Notes under the pieces: model-generated | The model's database searches: none | The model's input: only the letters and a program-made list of their open reading frames with translations | Told to the model about the DNA's origin: nothing | Source: Pectobacterium fontis | GTDB taxonomy: Bacteria; Pseudomonadota; Gammaproteobacteria; Enterobacterales; Enterobacteriaceae | Length of the DNA stretch: 64,000 nucleotides | Assembly: GCF_000803215.1 (NCBI RefSeq) | Contig: NZ_JSXC01000034.1 | Span: 62,001-126,000 of the forward strand | Direction: 5' to 3' | Made by a program: the position numbers and the translations under genes | Shown here: one piece after another, positions 35,529 through 45,349 of the stretch | How the letters are laid out: the number at the start of each line of letters is the position of its first letter | How positions within the stretch are numbered: the stretch's first letter is position 1

Positions 35529-37775
35529 ATGCTCACGCGCTTGCGAGAAATTGTCGAAAACGTTGCGGCAACGGCCCGCCTCAGTGATGCGCTGGACATT
35601 CTGGTCAATGAGACCTGCCAGGCGATGGACACGGAAGTCTGTTCCATTTATCTGGCCGATCACGATCGTCAATGTTATTACCTGATGGCGACGCGTGGGT
35701 TGAAGAAACCGCGTGGGCGTACGGTCACACTGGCGTTTGGGCAAGGCATTGTCGGGCTGGTTGGGCAACGCGCTGAGCCTATCAACCTGGCTGATGCCCG
35801 CACACACCCCAGCTTCAAATATATTCCTGCCGTGAAAGAGCAACATTTTCGCTCTTTCCTTGGTGTGCCTATTATCCACCGTCGTCACCTGCTAGGCGTG
35901 CTGGTCGTGCAACAGCGTGAACATCGTCAGTTTGATAAAAACGAAGAATCGTTCATGGTGACGCTGGCTACACAGATGGCCGCGATCCTTTCCCTTTCGC
36001 AGATAAAAACACTCTTTGGCCAATACCGTCAGACGCGTGTTAAGGCGTTGGTCGCCGCACCCGGTGTGGCGATTGCTCCCGGCTGGCAGGATTGCACCCA
36101 ACCTTCTCTGGAACAGATTTTCCCTGCATCGAGTCTGGACAGCGAACGTGAGCGTTCCCGTTTAACGCAAGCATTGGAAGAGGCAACGGCGGAATTCCGT
36201 CGTTTCAGTAAACGGTTTAGCGCCAGCGCGCAGAAAGAGAGCGCGGCGATTTTCGATTTGTACTCGCACTTGCTCAATGATGCGCGGCTCAAGCGTGAAC
36301 TGTTTCAGGAAGTGGATGCGGGCAATGCTGCTGAGTGGGCCGTCAAACTGGTCATTGAACGTTTTGCCGCGCAGTTCACCAATTTGCAGGATACCTACTT
36401 GCGTGAGCGCGCGGGCGATCTGCGAGCGTTAGGGCAGCGGCTACTGTTCCACCTCGACGACAACGCGCAAATCATGGGGCAATGGCCTGAGCGTTTCATC
36501 CTCGTGGCAGACGAATTAACGGCCACGCTGCTGGCGGAATTGCCGCCGGAGCGGTTGGCTGGCGTGGTTGTCTATGACGGCGCGGCCAATTCGCATGCGG
36601 CGATTTTGGTGCGGGCCATGGGCATTCCGACGCTGGTTGGCGCGGATATTCAGCCTGAGCTGCTGCACCAGCGCCAACTGATCATCGATGGCTATCGCGG
36701 TGAACTACTGGTCGATCCCGAACCTGTGCTGGTGCAGGAATACCAGCGCCTGCTGACGGAAGAACATGAACTGACCCGCCTTGCCGAAGGCGAAATGGAG
36801 CAACCTGCCGTGCTGAAAAGCGGTGAGCGCATTCAGGTTATGCTGAATGCGGGGTTAAGCGCCGAGCACGAAAAACGTTTTATCAATCAGGTCGATGGCG
36901 TAGGGCTGTACCGCACGGAAATCCCGTTTATGCTGCAAAACGGTTTTCCGTCCGAAGATGAGCAGATGGCGCAATACCAAAGCATGTTGCAGCTCTATCC
37001 TACGCGCCCGGTGATGCTGCGCACGCTGGATATCGGTGCGGATAAGCCACTGCCTTATCTACCGATAAGCGAGGAGAATCCGTGCCTTGGCTGGCGCGGT
37101 ATTCGTATTACGCTCGACCAGCCTGAAATCTTTCTGATTCAGGTGCGTGCCATGCTGCGTGCTAACGCGCATATCGGCAACCTCAATATCCTGTTGCCGA
37201 TGATCAGCAGTCTGGATGAAATCAGCGAAGCGCGTCGGCTGATCGAACAGGCGGCGAATGAGGTCGAGGAATTACTGGGCTTCCCACAGCCCAAGCCGCG
37301 CATTGGGATTATGATCGAAGTGCCGTCGATGCTGTTCCTGCTCCCTCATTTAGCTTCCCGTATCGATTTTGTTTCGGTCGGGACTAACGATCTTACGCAG
37401 TACCTGTTAGCCGTGGATCGCAATAACGCGCATGTGGCGTCACTTTATGACAGCCTGCATCCTTCCATGTTACAAGCGCTGAATATGATCGCCGTCGAAT
37501 GCCAACGCTATGACATTCCGCTTTCCGTCTGCGGTGAAATGGCGGGAGAAGCTCTGGGGGCACTGCTGCTGACCGCGCTGGGATATCGTTCGCTTAGTAT
37601 GAACGGGCGCAGCGTCGCGCGAATTAAATATCTGCTGCGTCAGATTACGCTGGCTGAGTCGCAGACATTGGTGAAGCAATTGTTGAGCGCACAGAGCGCA
37701 ACGGAAGTCCGGCAGTGGGCGGCAATTTTCATGGAAGAACGCGGGCTGGGCGGCTTGATTCGCGGTGGTCGTTAA
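35529..37775 (+). CDS. ptsP: Nitrogen PTS enzyme I (PtsP)
   Basis: A 748-residue phosphoenolpyruvate-protein phosphotransferase. An N-terminal GAF domain (about 15-165) is followed by the enzyme I domains. The phospho-accepting His356 is in GAANSHAAIL, at the same number as in E. coli, and the PEP-binding barrel contains GVGLYRTEIPFML and SVCGEMAGEALG. It phosphorylates NPr and starts the PTS-Ntr chain, which links nitrogen state with potassium and stress control. It is co-transcribed with rppH. Confidence 0.96.
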   Translation: MLTRLREIVENVAATARLSDALDILVNETCQAMDTEVCSIYLADHDRQCYYLMATRGLKKPRGRTVTLAFGQGIVGLVGQRAEPINLADARTHPSFKYIPAVKEQHFRSFLGVPIIHRRHLLGVLVVQQREHRQFDKNEESFMVTLATQMAAILSLSQIKTLFGQYRQTRVKALVAAPGVAIAPGWQDCTQPSLEQIFPASSLDSERERSRLTQALEEATAEFRRFSKRFSASAQKESAAIFDLYSHLLNDARLKRELFQEVDAGNAAEWAVKLVIERFAAQFTNLQDTYLRERAGDLRALGQRLLFHLDDNAQIMGQWPERFILVADELTATLLAELPPERLAGVVVYDGAANSHAAILVRAMGIPTLVGADIQPELLHQRQLIIDGYRGELLVDPEPVLVQEYQRLLTEEHELTRLAEGEMEQPAVLKSGERIQVMLNAGLSAEHEKRFINQVDGVGLYRTEIPFMLQNGFPSEDEQMAQYQSMLQLYPTRPVMLRTLDIGADKPLPYLPISEENPCLGWRGIRITLDQPEIFLIQVRAMLRANAHIGNLNILLPMISSLDEISEARRLIEQAANEVEELLGFPQPKPRIGIMIEVPSMLFLLPHLASRIDFVSVGTNDLTQYLLAVDRNNAHVASLYDSLHPSMLQALNMIAVECQRYDIPLSVCGEMAGEALGALLLTALGYRSLSMNGRSVARIKYLLRQITLAESQTLVKQLLSAQSATEVRQWAAIFMEERGLGGLIRGGR

Positions 37776-37978
37776 TCAGTAACGCAGCCAACGCCCATAC
37801 AGCTTGAAGTATGACGAGTAGTAATGTTTTACAGAACTTTTCCCCTCAGCAAGCAACGAGCGCGGGTGCGTATGCTATGATTTGCCACCGCGGTTCGCAG
37901 GAACGGATGCATTCTCCTGCTTTTTGCCTATCAATGACGATCCCGCAAACAGGGATAACACAATAAAATATGTGGTGA

Positions 37979-38848
37979 ATGATGACGACAAGCTATTTGA
38001 CGTTCCCTCAGTTTGATCCAGTGCTTTTTTCAATTGGCCCGCTGGCGCTGCACTGGTATGGGCTGATGTATCTGGTGGGTTTTGTATTTGCCATGTGGCT
38101 GGCGGTGCGTCGGGCAAATAAACCGGGTAGTGGCTGGACCAAAGATGAAGTCGAAAACCTGCTGTATATGGGGTTCCTTGGCGTCTTTGTCGGCGGGCGT
38201 TTGGGCTACGTTCTGTTTTATGCCTTTCCATCATTTCTTGAAAACCCGCTCTATCTTTTCAAAGTCTGGGATGGCGGCATGTCGTTCCACGGTGGCCTAA
38301 TAGGCGTCATCGGCGTGATGCTGTGGTTCGCGCACAGAACCAAACGCCATTTCTTCCAGGTTGCTGATTTTATTGCACCTTTGATTCCTTTCGGGCTTGG
38401 TGCAGGCCGCTTGGGCAACTTCATCAACGGCGAACTGTGGGGACGCGTGACGACGGACACGCCGTGGGCGATGCTGTTTCCAGGCTCGCGTAGTGAAGAT
38501 ATGATGCTGGCCGTCGGTAACCCGCAGTGGCAGGCGATTTTCAATCAGTACGGCATGCTGCCGCGTCATCCTTCTCAGCTTTATCAGATGTTACTAGAGG
38601 GTGTGGCGCTGTTTATCATTCTGAATCTCTTTATTCGTAAATCCCGGCCGATGGGCAGCGTATGCGGGCTTTTCCTGATTAGTTACGGCACGTTCCGAAT
38701 CATTACTGAGTTCTTCCGTCAGCCGGATGCGCAACTGGGGCTGTTTCTCAACCTGTTGAGCATGGGACAAATCCTGTCTCTGCCGATGGTGATCGCCGGT
38801 ATTCTGATGATGGTCTGGGCTTATCGCCGTCAGCCTGCACAGCAATAG
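37979..38848 (+). CDS. lgt: Phosphatidylglycerol:prolipoprotein diacylglyceryl transferase
   Basis: A 289-residue inner-membrane enzyme with seven membrane segments. It transfers diacylglycerol to the lipobox Cys of prolipoproteins, the first step of lipoprotein maturation. Signature motifs are [19 protein letters not shown] and [14 protein letters not shown]. Two adjacent ATGs (37979, 37982) could start it. Its substrates in this window include MltC, MltA, YgdR and YgdI. It is 34 bp from thyA and probably in one unit with it. Confidence 0.96.
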   Translation: MMTTSYLTFPQFDPVLFSIGPLALHWYGLMYLVGFVFAMWLAVRRANKPGSGWTKDEVENLLYMGFLGVFVGGRLGYVLFYAFPSFLENPLYLFKVWDGGMSFHGGLIGVIGVMLWFAHRTKRHFFQVADFIAPLIPFGLGAGRLGNFINGELWGRVTTDTPWAMLFPGSRSEDMMLAVGNPQWQAIFNQYGMLPRHPSQLYQMLLEGVALFIILNLFIRKSRPMGSVCGLFLISYGTFRIITEFFRQPDAQLGLFLNLLSMGQILSLPMVIAGILMMVWAYRRQPAQQ

Positions 38849-38882
38849 TTCGCTGTCTTTTTTAATTTTGTGGTGAGGTAGT

Positions 38883-39677
38883 ATGAAACAGTATCTGGAT
38901 CTGATGAAGAAAGTGCTTGAAGAAGGCACGCCGAAAGCCGACCGTACCGGCACGGGTACGCGTTCTATTTTCGGTCATCAGATGCGTTTCAACTTGCAGG
39001 ACGGGTTTCCGCTGGTTACCACTAAGAAATGCCACCTGCGTTCGATTATCCATGAACTGCTCTGGTTTTTGAACGGTGATACCAATGTTGCTTATCTGCA
39101 TGAAAACAAAGTCAGCATTTGGGACGAGTGGGCAGATGAGAACGGTGATTTGGGGCCAGTGTACGGTAAGCAGTGGCGTTCATGGGGCGCCGCAGATGGC
39201 CGTCAGATTGACCAGTTGAAGAATGTCCTGACCCAACTGAGACAGGATCCAGACTCTCGCCGTATTATCGTATCGGCCTGGAACGTGGGTGAGCTAGATA
39301 AAATGGCGCTGGCACCGTGCCACGCATTTTTCCAGTTTTATGTGGCGGATGGCAAACTCTCTTGCCAGCTTTATCAACGTTCGTGCGATATCTTCCTGGG
39401 TTTGCCGTTCAATATCGCCAGCTATGCGCTGTTGGTGCATATGGTGGCGCAGCAGTGCGATCTGGAAGTGGGTGATTTCGTCTGGACGGGTGGCGACACG
39501 CACCTGTACAACAATCATATGGAACAGACGCATTTGCAACTGAGCCGTGAACCGCGCGCGTTGCCTAAACTGGTGATCAAACGCCGACCGGATACATTGT
39601 TTGACTACCGTTTCGAGGATTTTGACATCGAAGGGTACGATCCGCATCCTGCCATCAAAGCACCGGTTGCGATCTAA
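38883..39677 (+). CDS. thyA: Thymidylate synthase
   Basis: A 264-residue enzyme, the same length as E. coli ThyA. It makes dTMP from dUMP with methylenetetrahydrofolate. The catalytic Cys146 is in [11 protein letters not shown], Arg21 in KADRTGTGT, and the phosphate-binding [20 protein letters not shown] region is complete. The ribosome site GAGGTA precedes the ATG. It is followed by a strong terminator. Confidence 0.97.
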   Translation: MKQYLDLMKKVLEEGTPKADRTGTGTRSIFGHQMRFNLQDGFPLVTTKKCHLRSIIHELLWFLNGDTNVAYLHENKVSIWDEWADENGDLGPVYGKQWRSWGAADGRQIDQLKNVLTQLRQDPDSRRIIVSAWNVGELDKMALAPCHAFFQFYVADGKLSCQLYQRSCDIFLGLPFNIASYALLVHMVAQQCDLEVGDFVWTGGDTHLYNNHMEQTHLQLSREPRALPKLVIKRRPDTLFDYRFEDFDIEGYDPHPAIKAPVAI

Positions 39678-39697
39678 AACGTCCCCATGTTTTTCTG

Positions 39698-39720
39698 GGC
39701 CGCGTCATGCGGCCTTTTTT
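39698..39720 (+). terminator. Terminator after thyA
   Basis: GGCCGC-GTCAT-GCGGCC followed by six T residues, 21 bp after the thyA stop. Confidence 0.92.
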
Positions 39721-39852
39721 GCGTCCTCATTTTCCCTACCTCCCCGCAGCCTGCTTTTTGTTGTTACATCGTTGCAGTAAAACATTGCGAACCGCCGCGT
39801 ATAACGCCGTTAATACACTGTTTTTACTGATAAGACTCATTATCCTGACGCC

Positions 39853-40356
39853 ATGAAAACAGAAAATCGACAAGGGCGGGGATTTACCTTGCTGGAATTA
39901 TTAGTGGTGCTGACGATCGTCGCGCTGATGGCCGGTGGCGGTCTGCATGGCTGGATTCAGTATCAGCAGGCCATTCGTCTGGAGCAAAGTGCGCAGCAAC
40001 TGCTGGATTTTCTGAGTCGGGTTCAGGCGAATGCCTATTGGCATAACGAAACCCGTACAGTGAAGCTCATATCACAAGGGGAGTTGTGGTGCGTGGTGGC
40101 GGGTCAGCATGAAAAGCAGGCAGAGGATGTGTGCCGTGAAAATCATTCGGGGCAGTTTGTTCGCCGCACGCAAGAGATTGTGCTGGCAACGTTCACCAGC
40201 AATGTGTTTACGTTCTTTGGCTTACGCAATGCTGCACAGGCTGGGCACATCTCACTGTCGAACGCTGCGGGTCAGTTGCGTCTCATCATCTCGGTGAGGG
40301 GGCGCATGCGCCTGTGTAGTGAGTCACAAGCGGTCTTGGCGATTCCACTATGCTGA
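39853..40356 (+). CDS. ppdA: Minor prepilin PpdA
   Basis: A 167-residue type IV-pilin-like protein. The N-terminal prepilin motif G-F-T-L-L-E follows a short basic leader (residues 1-10) and precedes a hydrophobic helix (about 11-30). A GspH-like globular domain follows. It is the first of four minor pilin genes, as in E. coli ppdA-ppdB-ygdB-ppdC upstream of recC. It overlaps or abuts the next gene, so the cluster is one operon. Confidence 0.88.
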   Translation: MKTENRQGRGFTLLELLVVLTIVALMAGGGLHGWIQYQQAIRLEQSAQQLLDFLSRVQANAYWHNETRTVKLISQGELWCVVAGQHEKQAEDVCRENHSGQFVRRTQEIVLATFTSNVFTFFGLRNAAQAGHISLSNAAGQLRLIISVRGRMRLCSESQAVLAIPLC

Positions 40357-40379
40357 AGCAGAGCGTGTTGAGGCAAATC

Positions 40380-40979
40380 ATGCTAAGGAAAACCGCGTGG
40401 GGGCTGGCGGGGCAACGCGGTTTTACATTACCAGAAATCCTGCTGGCATTGAGTTTAGGCAGCCTGATTATGCTATCGGCGGCGCAGTGGTATCCGCTAT
40501 TACGTAGCCAAAGTCAGGACAGTGCACAGCTTTTTCGACTGGAGCAGTTGTTCAGTCAGGTTGCGATGGGGATTGAGAAGGATGTTCGCCGGGCGGGCTT
40601 TTGTGCGGGAACCTGTCAGGGAAAAGCGCTCAGCATAGGACATTACCCGGGTGAAGCGGAAAACAGTTGTCTGAATGTCTCTTATGATCTGAACCGAAAT
40701 GGGGTTTGGGACGGTGGAGAACAGCAGGATGCTGAGTCTTTTGGCTATCGCCTGCGTAGTCGGTCATTGGAAATTCAAAGCGGAGCGCACAGTTGTCAGG
40801 GGGACAGGTGGGAAAAACTGTTTGATCCGCAGGAGGTGGTGCTCACGGTATTTCGGCTACAGCGTCTGGTCGCGCAGCATGATGTGGCGCTGTATGAATT
40901 GCAGTTGGCGGGTTATTGGGCTAAACGCCCTGCCGTTCGGCAACATATCACTCGCATCATACTCGGACGTAACCAATGA
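40380..40979 (+). CDS. ppdB: Minor prepilin PpdB
   Basis: About 199 residues from the ATG at 40380, which has GAGG 6 bases upstream; the frame also allows ATG 40350, overlapping ppdA. The prepilin motif is R-G-F-T-L-P-E with a following hydrophobic helix (ILLALSLGSLIML). A C-F-C-A-G-T-C-type segment (RRAGFCAGTCQGKA) is conserved with E. coli PpdB. It probably acts in initiation of pilus or secretion fibre assembly. Its stop overlaps the next start. Confidence 0.85.
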   Translation: MLRKTAWGLAGQRGFTLPEILLALSLGSLIMLSAAQWYPLLRSQSQDSAQLFRLEQLFSQVAMGIEKDVRRAGFCAGTCQGKALSIGHYPGEAENSCLNVSYDLNRNGVWDGGEQQDAESFGYRLRSRSLEIQSGAHSCQGDRWEKLFDPQEVVLTVFRLQRLVAQHDVALYELQLAGYWAKRPAVRQHITRIILGRNQ

Positions 40980-41428
40980 GAAAAGGCAAGCAAAAGGGAA
41001 GCGGAACGTTGGCAATGGTGTTGCTCATCGCCATGATCGGTCTGTTGTTGATGTCCGGTTTGCAACGCCAGCTTGATACTACCATTCAGGTGGGAAACGA
41101 CGAACGGCATTATCTGCGCGCTTTCAATCAGGCATTGTCCTCACTGAATTGGGGAAGAGGGCAGCGCTGGAATGCGCTAACGGAAAGCTGGCAGTGCCAG
41201 CAGTGGTCGGCAGAACAGCTTGTGGTGTGTCTGCGTGCGGCTTCGGATGGGGGACAGGGATTACTGCGTGGTGAAGGAATGCTCCCCGCTGCGCGGCCTT
41301 TGACGCTGTACCAGCGTGTGTCATTTTTGTCGCTGTCGTCGGGGCAAATAGCGATTCAGCCATTGGGTAACGGCTGGCTGGATTTTTGCCCGGATAAGGA
41401 TGTGGCGCGCTGTGATGCAACGGAATAA
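40976..41428 (+). CDS. ygdB: DUF2509 pseudopilin-associated protein YgdB
   Basis: A 150-residue protein. A short basic N-terminus (MRKGKQKGSGTL) is followed by a hydrophobic helix (about 13-29), and then a soluble domain with several Cys. It starts by ATGA overlap with ppdB and runs into ppdC. This fits YgdB (DUF2509), which lies at the same place in E. coli and resembles GspK/PilX-type minor pilins. Confidence 0.83.
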   Translation: MRKGKQKGSGTLAMVLLIAMIGLLLMSGLQRQLDTTIQVGNDERHYLRAFNQALSSLNWGRGQRWNALTESWQCQQWSAEQLVVCLRAASDGGQGLLRGEGMLPAARPLTLYQRVSFLSLSSGQIAIQPLGNGWLDFCPDKDVARCDATE

Positions 41429-41804
41429 CGCAGTGAACAACAGATGCGTGAATCACCAATCCGGTTTTAGCCTGCCGGAGACGCTGGTGGCGGCGCTGCT
41501 GTTTGCCGTGTCGCTGATGGGGTTATTGCAATATCACCAGATCTTGCAGCAGTCATTTCAGCACCAGTGGCAGCAGCGTCAGGCCTGGCGGTTGGCGATA
41601 CAGCAACTGGAAGCCTATGAAGCGGGTGTGTCTTATCCCTCTGACGTTGATAATACCGTGTCGCTTCCAGGTAAAAACTGGCAGTTTAGTGTGTCGGAGC
41701 AGCTACAGAACGGAGAATGCCGTCAGGTAACGGCAAGAGTCATGACGCCACGGCGCTATCAGGCTACACTAAACCGCTGGTTTTGCCGGTCATCGCCTGT
41801 GTAG
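41415..41804 (+). CDS. ppdC: Minor prepilin PpdC
   Basis: About 129 residues from the ATG at 41415, inside the end of ygdB; GTG starts at 41400 and 41433 are alternatives. The prepilin motif S-G-F-S-L-P-E-T at about 14-21 precedes a hydrophobic helix (LVAALLFAVSLMGLLQY). The remainder holds two Cys that could form a disulfide. It is the last prepilin gene and lies 60 bp before recC. Confidence 0.82.
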   Translation: MQRNNAVNNRCVNHQSGFSLPETLVAALLFAVSLMGLLQYHQILQQSFQHQWQQRQAWRLAIQQLEAYEAGVSYPSDVDNTVSLPGKNWQFSVSEQLQNGECRQVTARVMTPRRYQATLNRWFCRSSPV

Positions 41805-41864
41805 TCGGTGTGTTTGGATAAACTATGCATTATCAATTGTAACCAGCGGCGAGCAGGAGCCAGA

Positions 41865-44800
41865 ATGTTTAGAATCTATCACTCCAATCAGTTGGATATC
41901 CTGAAAAGACTGATGGTTGAACTGGTAACGCGTCAGCCGCTTGCGGATCCCTTCCAGCAGGAAGTGATTCTGGTGCAAAGTCCGGGGATGGCGCAGTGGT
42001 TACAAATTGAACTGGCTGGGCACTTTGGCATTGCCGCCAATATTCAATTCCCACTGCCCGGCGTTTTTTTGTGGAATATGTGTCGCCATGTGCTGCCAGA
42101 TATTCCAAAAGAAAGCGCTTTCAGCAAGGATGCGATGACGTGGAAGTTGATGCATTTGTTGCCCGATTTGTTGTCACAGCCTGATTTTTCGGCACTTAAC
42201 CACTATTTGCAGGATGATGATAACCAGCGCAAGCTGCATCAGCTTGCGGGACGCGTGGCGGATCTTTTCGATCAATACCTGATTTATCGCCCTGAGTGGA
42301 TCAAGGCGTGGCAAGAGGGAAAACAGGTTGACGATCTCGGCGGTAACCAACTGTGGCAGTCGGCGCTGTGGTGTGCACTGGTGGATTACACGCGCAAGCT
42401 GGCGCAGCCTGAATGGCACCATGCGATTTTGTACCAACGTTTTATCAAGGCGTTGGAACAGGCAAAAACCTGTCCACAAGGTATGCCACCACGCGTTTTT
42501 ATCTGTGGTATTTCGGCGTTACCTCCTATCTATTTACAGGCGTTGAACGCGCTGGCGCGACACATTGACGTACACCTGCTATTCACCAATCCCTGCCGCC
42601 ATTACTGGAGTGATATCCAGGATTATAAGTTTCTGGCGAAGCTAAAAGCCCGCCATCGTCGTTTGCACCGTTTTGACGGCGAGCAAACTGATGAAACCCG
42701 CCCGTTATTTCACGATCCCGCACGGGCAGAAATGTTGTTCAACGACGACGGTCAGCAGGCGATTAATAATCCGTTGCTGGCATCGTGGGGAAAACTGGGA
42801 CGAGATAACCTTTATCTGCTGGCTGAATTGGATAACGTGCAGGAAATCGATGCCTTTGTTGAGTCAGATTGCGAAAATCTGCTACAGACATTACAGCGCG
42901 ATATTCTTGAATTGGAAGACCATGCGGTGGTGGCGGTGAGCCACGAGATGCAGAACACCAGCACGCAAAAACGCCTGCTGGCACTCGACGATCGTTCGGT
43001 TGATTTTCACGCCTGTCATAGCCCACAGCGTGAGGTGGAAGTGCTCCACGATCGGCTGCTTGCCATGATGGCGGATGACCCTGAGCTTATGCCGCGCGAT
43101 GTGATTGTGATGATGGCAGATATCGACAGCTATACGCCGTTTATTCAGGCGGTGTTTGGCAATGCGCCGGATAACCGCTACTTGCCTTTTTCTCTCTCCG
43201 ATCAGCGTGCACGACATGCACATCCTGCCTTGCAGGCGGTCATTAGCCTGCTGGATTTACCCACCAGCCGTTTTACGGCAGAACAAGTTTTGGCCTTGCT
43301 TGAGGTGCCCGCGCTGGCTGCACGCTTCGGTATTCAGGAAGAAGGGCTTCGGCGTCTGCGCCTCTGGGTGGTGGAATCGGGCGTGCGCTGGGGATTGGAT
43401 GACGACAACGTGCGCGATCTGATGCTGCCGCCAACGGGGCAGCATACGTGGCGTTTTGGTCTGACGAGAATGCTGCTGGGCTATGCGATGGACAGTCGTG
43501 TCGGTGACTGGCAGGGCGTGCTGCCTTACGATGAATCCAGCGGTTTGATTGCGGAACTCGCCGGTCAACTGGCCGAACTGCTGATGCAGATTCACCAATG
43601 GCGTCAGCGCCTGTCTCAGCCGCGTGTGCTTGTCGACTGGCTTCCGCTTTGTCGAGATCTGCTCGACACTTTCTTTGATGCTGATAGCGAGACTGAAGCG
43701 GCGTTGGCATTGGTGGAAAAACAGTGGCAGTACGTGATTAGCATGGGCACGATAGCGCATTACCCACAGCAGGTGCCGATATCCCGGCTACGTGATGAAT
43801 TATCACGGCGCCTCGATCAGGAACGGCTCAGCCAGCGTTTTCTGGCTGGCGCGATCAACTTTTGTACGCTGATGCCGATGCGTTCCATTCCGTTCAAGGT
43901 CGTGTGTTTGCTGGGGATGAACGACGGTGTTTACCCCCGAACGCTGCCGCCACTCGGGTTCGATCTGATGGGCAGGAAGATCAAGCGTGGCGATCGTAGC
44001 CGACGCGATGATGACCGCTACCTGTTTCTTGAAGCGCTTCTGTCGGCACAGCACAAACTGTATATCAGCTATATCGGACGCTCGATTCAGGATAATACGC
44101 GGCGCTATCCGTCCGTGTTGGTCAGCGAATTGACGGAATATATTGCACAAAGCTATGTCCTGCCGGGTGATGAAGCTCGGGATATTGATAGCAGCGCGGA
44201 GCAGGTGGTGAAGCACCTCTGCCGTGAACATACCCGTATGCCTTTCGATGCGGATAACTTCCTGTCGGCACCGCAGCCATTAAGCTTTGCGACGGAGTGG
44301 CTGGCGGCGGCGAACCGGCAAGGGGAAGCGCAGCCAGATTTTGATCGTGAGGCGTTGCCCGAAAGGGAAAGTGATAGAGACGTTAGCCTGGACGATCTGA
44401 AACGCTTTTATCGTCATCCTGTGCGCGCTTTTTTTCAACTGCGGCTTGGCGTGAGTTTCATGCTGCACAGCGACGAACTGCTGGATGAAGAACCTTTTGT
44501 AGTTGATAGCCTTAACCGCTACCAGTTGAATAGCGAATTGCTTAATACCTTGATTAATGAAGGCGATACGGAAAAACTGTATCGTCGTGCCAAAGCCGCA
44601 GGCGAACTGCCCTATGGGGCGTTCGGTGAAATTTACTGGCAGGATCAGCAGCAGGATATGGCGCAGCTAGCCGCTCGTGTGCGTAATGAGCTAACCCCAT
44701 CTCTGTCGGTAAGTCGGGAAGTCGATATCCTTCTTGGCGGCGTGCGCGTTAGCGGGTGGTTGAATCAGGTTCAACCGGATGGCTTGCTGCGCTGGCGTCC

Positions 44801-45263
44801 GGGTACGATTTCCATGAAGGACGGTATTACGTTGTGGTTGGAACATCTGGCCTACTGTGCGACGGGGGGGCAAGGAGAAAGCCGCCTGTATGGTCGGGAA
44901 GAAACGGCATGGCGCTTTGCTGCTTTGTCGGAAACGCAGGCCAGAGAATCTCTGACCATTATGCTCGATGGGTATCGTCAGGGAATGGTCAAGCCGTTGT
45001 TACTGCTCAATAGAGCGGGGAGCGCCTGGCTGGCTGAATGTTATGATCGCGAGAGTGATAGCCTGCGAGTGGATGAGGAAACGCAGAACAAAGCGCGTAC
45101 CCGTTTGCTGCAAGCCTGGCAGGGCAACATGGCGATGCCAGGTGAAGGTGAGGATTATTACCTGCAACGTATTGTGCGTGAGTTGGATGAAAAACGTATG
45201 AATGAGGTGATTGAAGCGGCGCAAACCTGGCTACTGCCAGCGTTCCGCTCTAATCTGGCTTGA
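41865..45263 (+). CDS. recC: Exodeoxyribonuclease V gamma subunit
   Basis: A 1132-residue subunit (E. coli 1122) of RecBCD, which repairs double-strand breaks and degrades linear foreign DNA. RecC has inactive helicase-like domains that scan for Chi. The start ATG at 41865 follows AGGAG; the family start (MFRIYHSNQLDILKRLM) agrees, and the open frame upstream to 41808 is ignored. The stretch VILVQSPGMAQWLQIEL is typical. The order recC-ptrA-recB-recD is as in E. coli. RecBCD is the complex that Ec48-type retrons are reported to guard. Confidence 0.96.
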   Translation: MFRIYHSNQLDILKRLMVELVTRQPLADPFQQEVILVQSPGMAQWLQIELAGHFGIAANIQFPLPGVFLWNMCRHVLPDIPKESAFSKDAMTWKLMHLLPDLLSQPDFSALNHYLQDDDNQRKLHQLAGRVADLFDQYLIYRPEWIKAWQEGKQVDDLGGNQLWQSALWCALVDYTRKLAQPEWHHAILYQRFIKALEQAKTCPQGMPPRVFICGISALPPIYLQALNALARHIDVHLLFTNPCRHYWSDIQDYKFLAKLKARHRRLHRFDGEQTDETRPLFHDPARAEMLFNDDGQQAINNPLLASWGKLGRDNLYLLAELDNVQEIDAFVESDCENLLQTLQRDILELEDHAVVAVSHEMQNTSTQKRLLALDDRSVDFHACHSPQREVEVLHDRLLAMMADDPELMPRDVIVMMADIDSYTPFIQAVFGNAPDNRYLPFSLSDQRARHAHPALQAVISLLDLPTSRFTAEQVLALLEVPALAARFGIQEEGLRRLRLWVVESGVRWGLDDDNVRDLMLPPTGQHTWRFGLTRMLLGYAMDSRVGDWQGVLPYDESSGLIAELAGQLAELLMQIHQWRQRLSQPRVLVDWLPLCRDLLDTFFDADSETEAALALVEKQWQYVISMGTIAHYPQQVPISRLRDELSRRLDQERLSQRFLAGAINFCTLMPMRSIPFKVVCLLGMNDGVYPRTLPPLGFDLMGRKIKRGDRSRRDDDRYLFLEALLSAQHKLYISYIGRSIQDNTRRYPSVLVSELTEYIAQSYVLPGDEARDIDSSAEQVVKHLCREHTRMPFDADNFLSAPQPLSFATEWLAAANRQGEAQPDFDREALPERESDRDVSLDDLKRFYRHPVRAFFQLRLGVSFMLHSDELLDEEPFVVDSLNRYQLNSELLNTLINEGDTEKLYRRAKAAGELPYGAFGEIYWQDQQQDMAQLAARVRNELTPSLSVSREVDILLGGVRVSGWLNQVQPDGLLRWRPGTISMKDGITLWLEHLAYCATGGQGESRLYGREETAWRFAALSETQARESLTIMLDGYRQGMVKPLLLLNRAGSAWLAECYDRESDSLRVDEETQNKARTRLLQAWQGNMAMPGEGEDYYLQRIVRELDEKRMNEVIEAAQTWLLPAFRSNLA

Positions 45264-45349
45264 TGGGCGTGTGCCTGAATAGGTTTCGAGGTGCGAAAAG
45301 ATAACGCACTGCAACGTGAAAAGTGGTGGATATGAGGTTGGAGAATTGC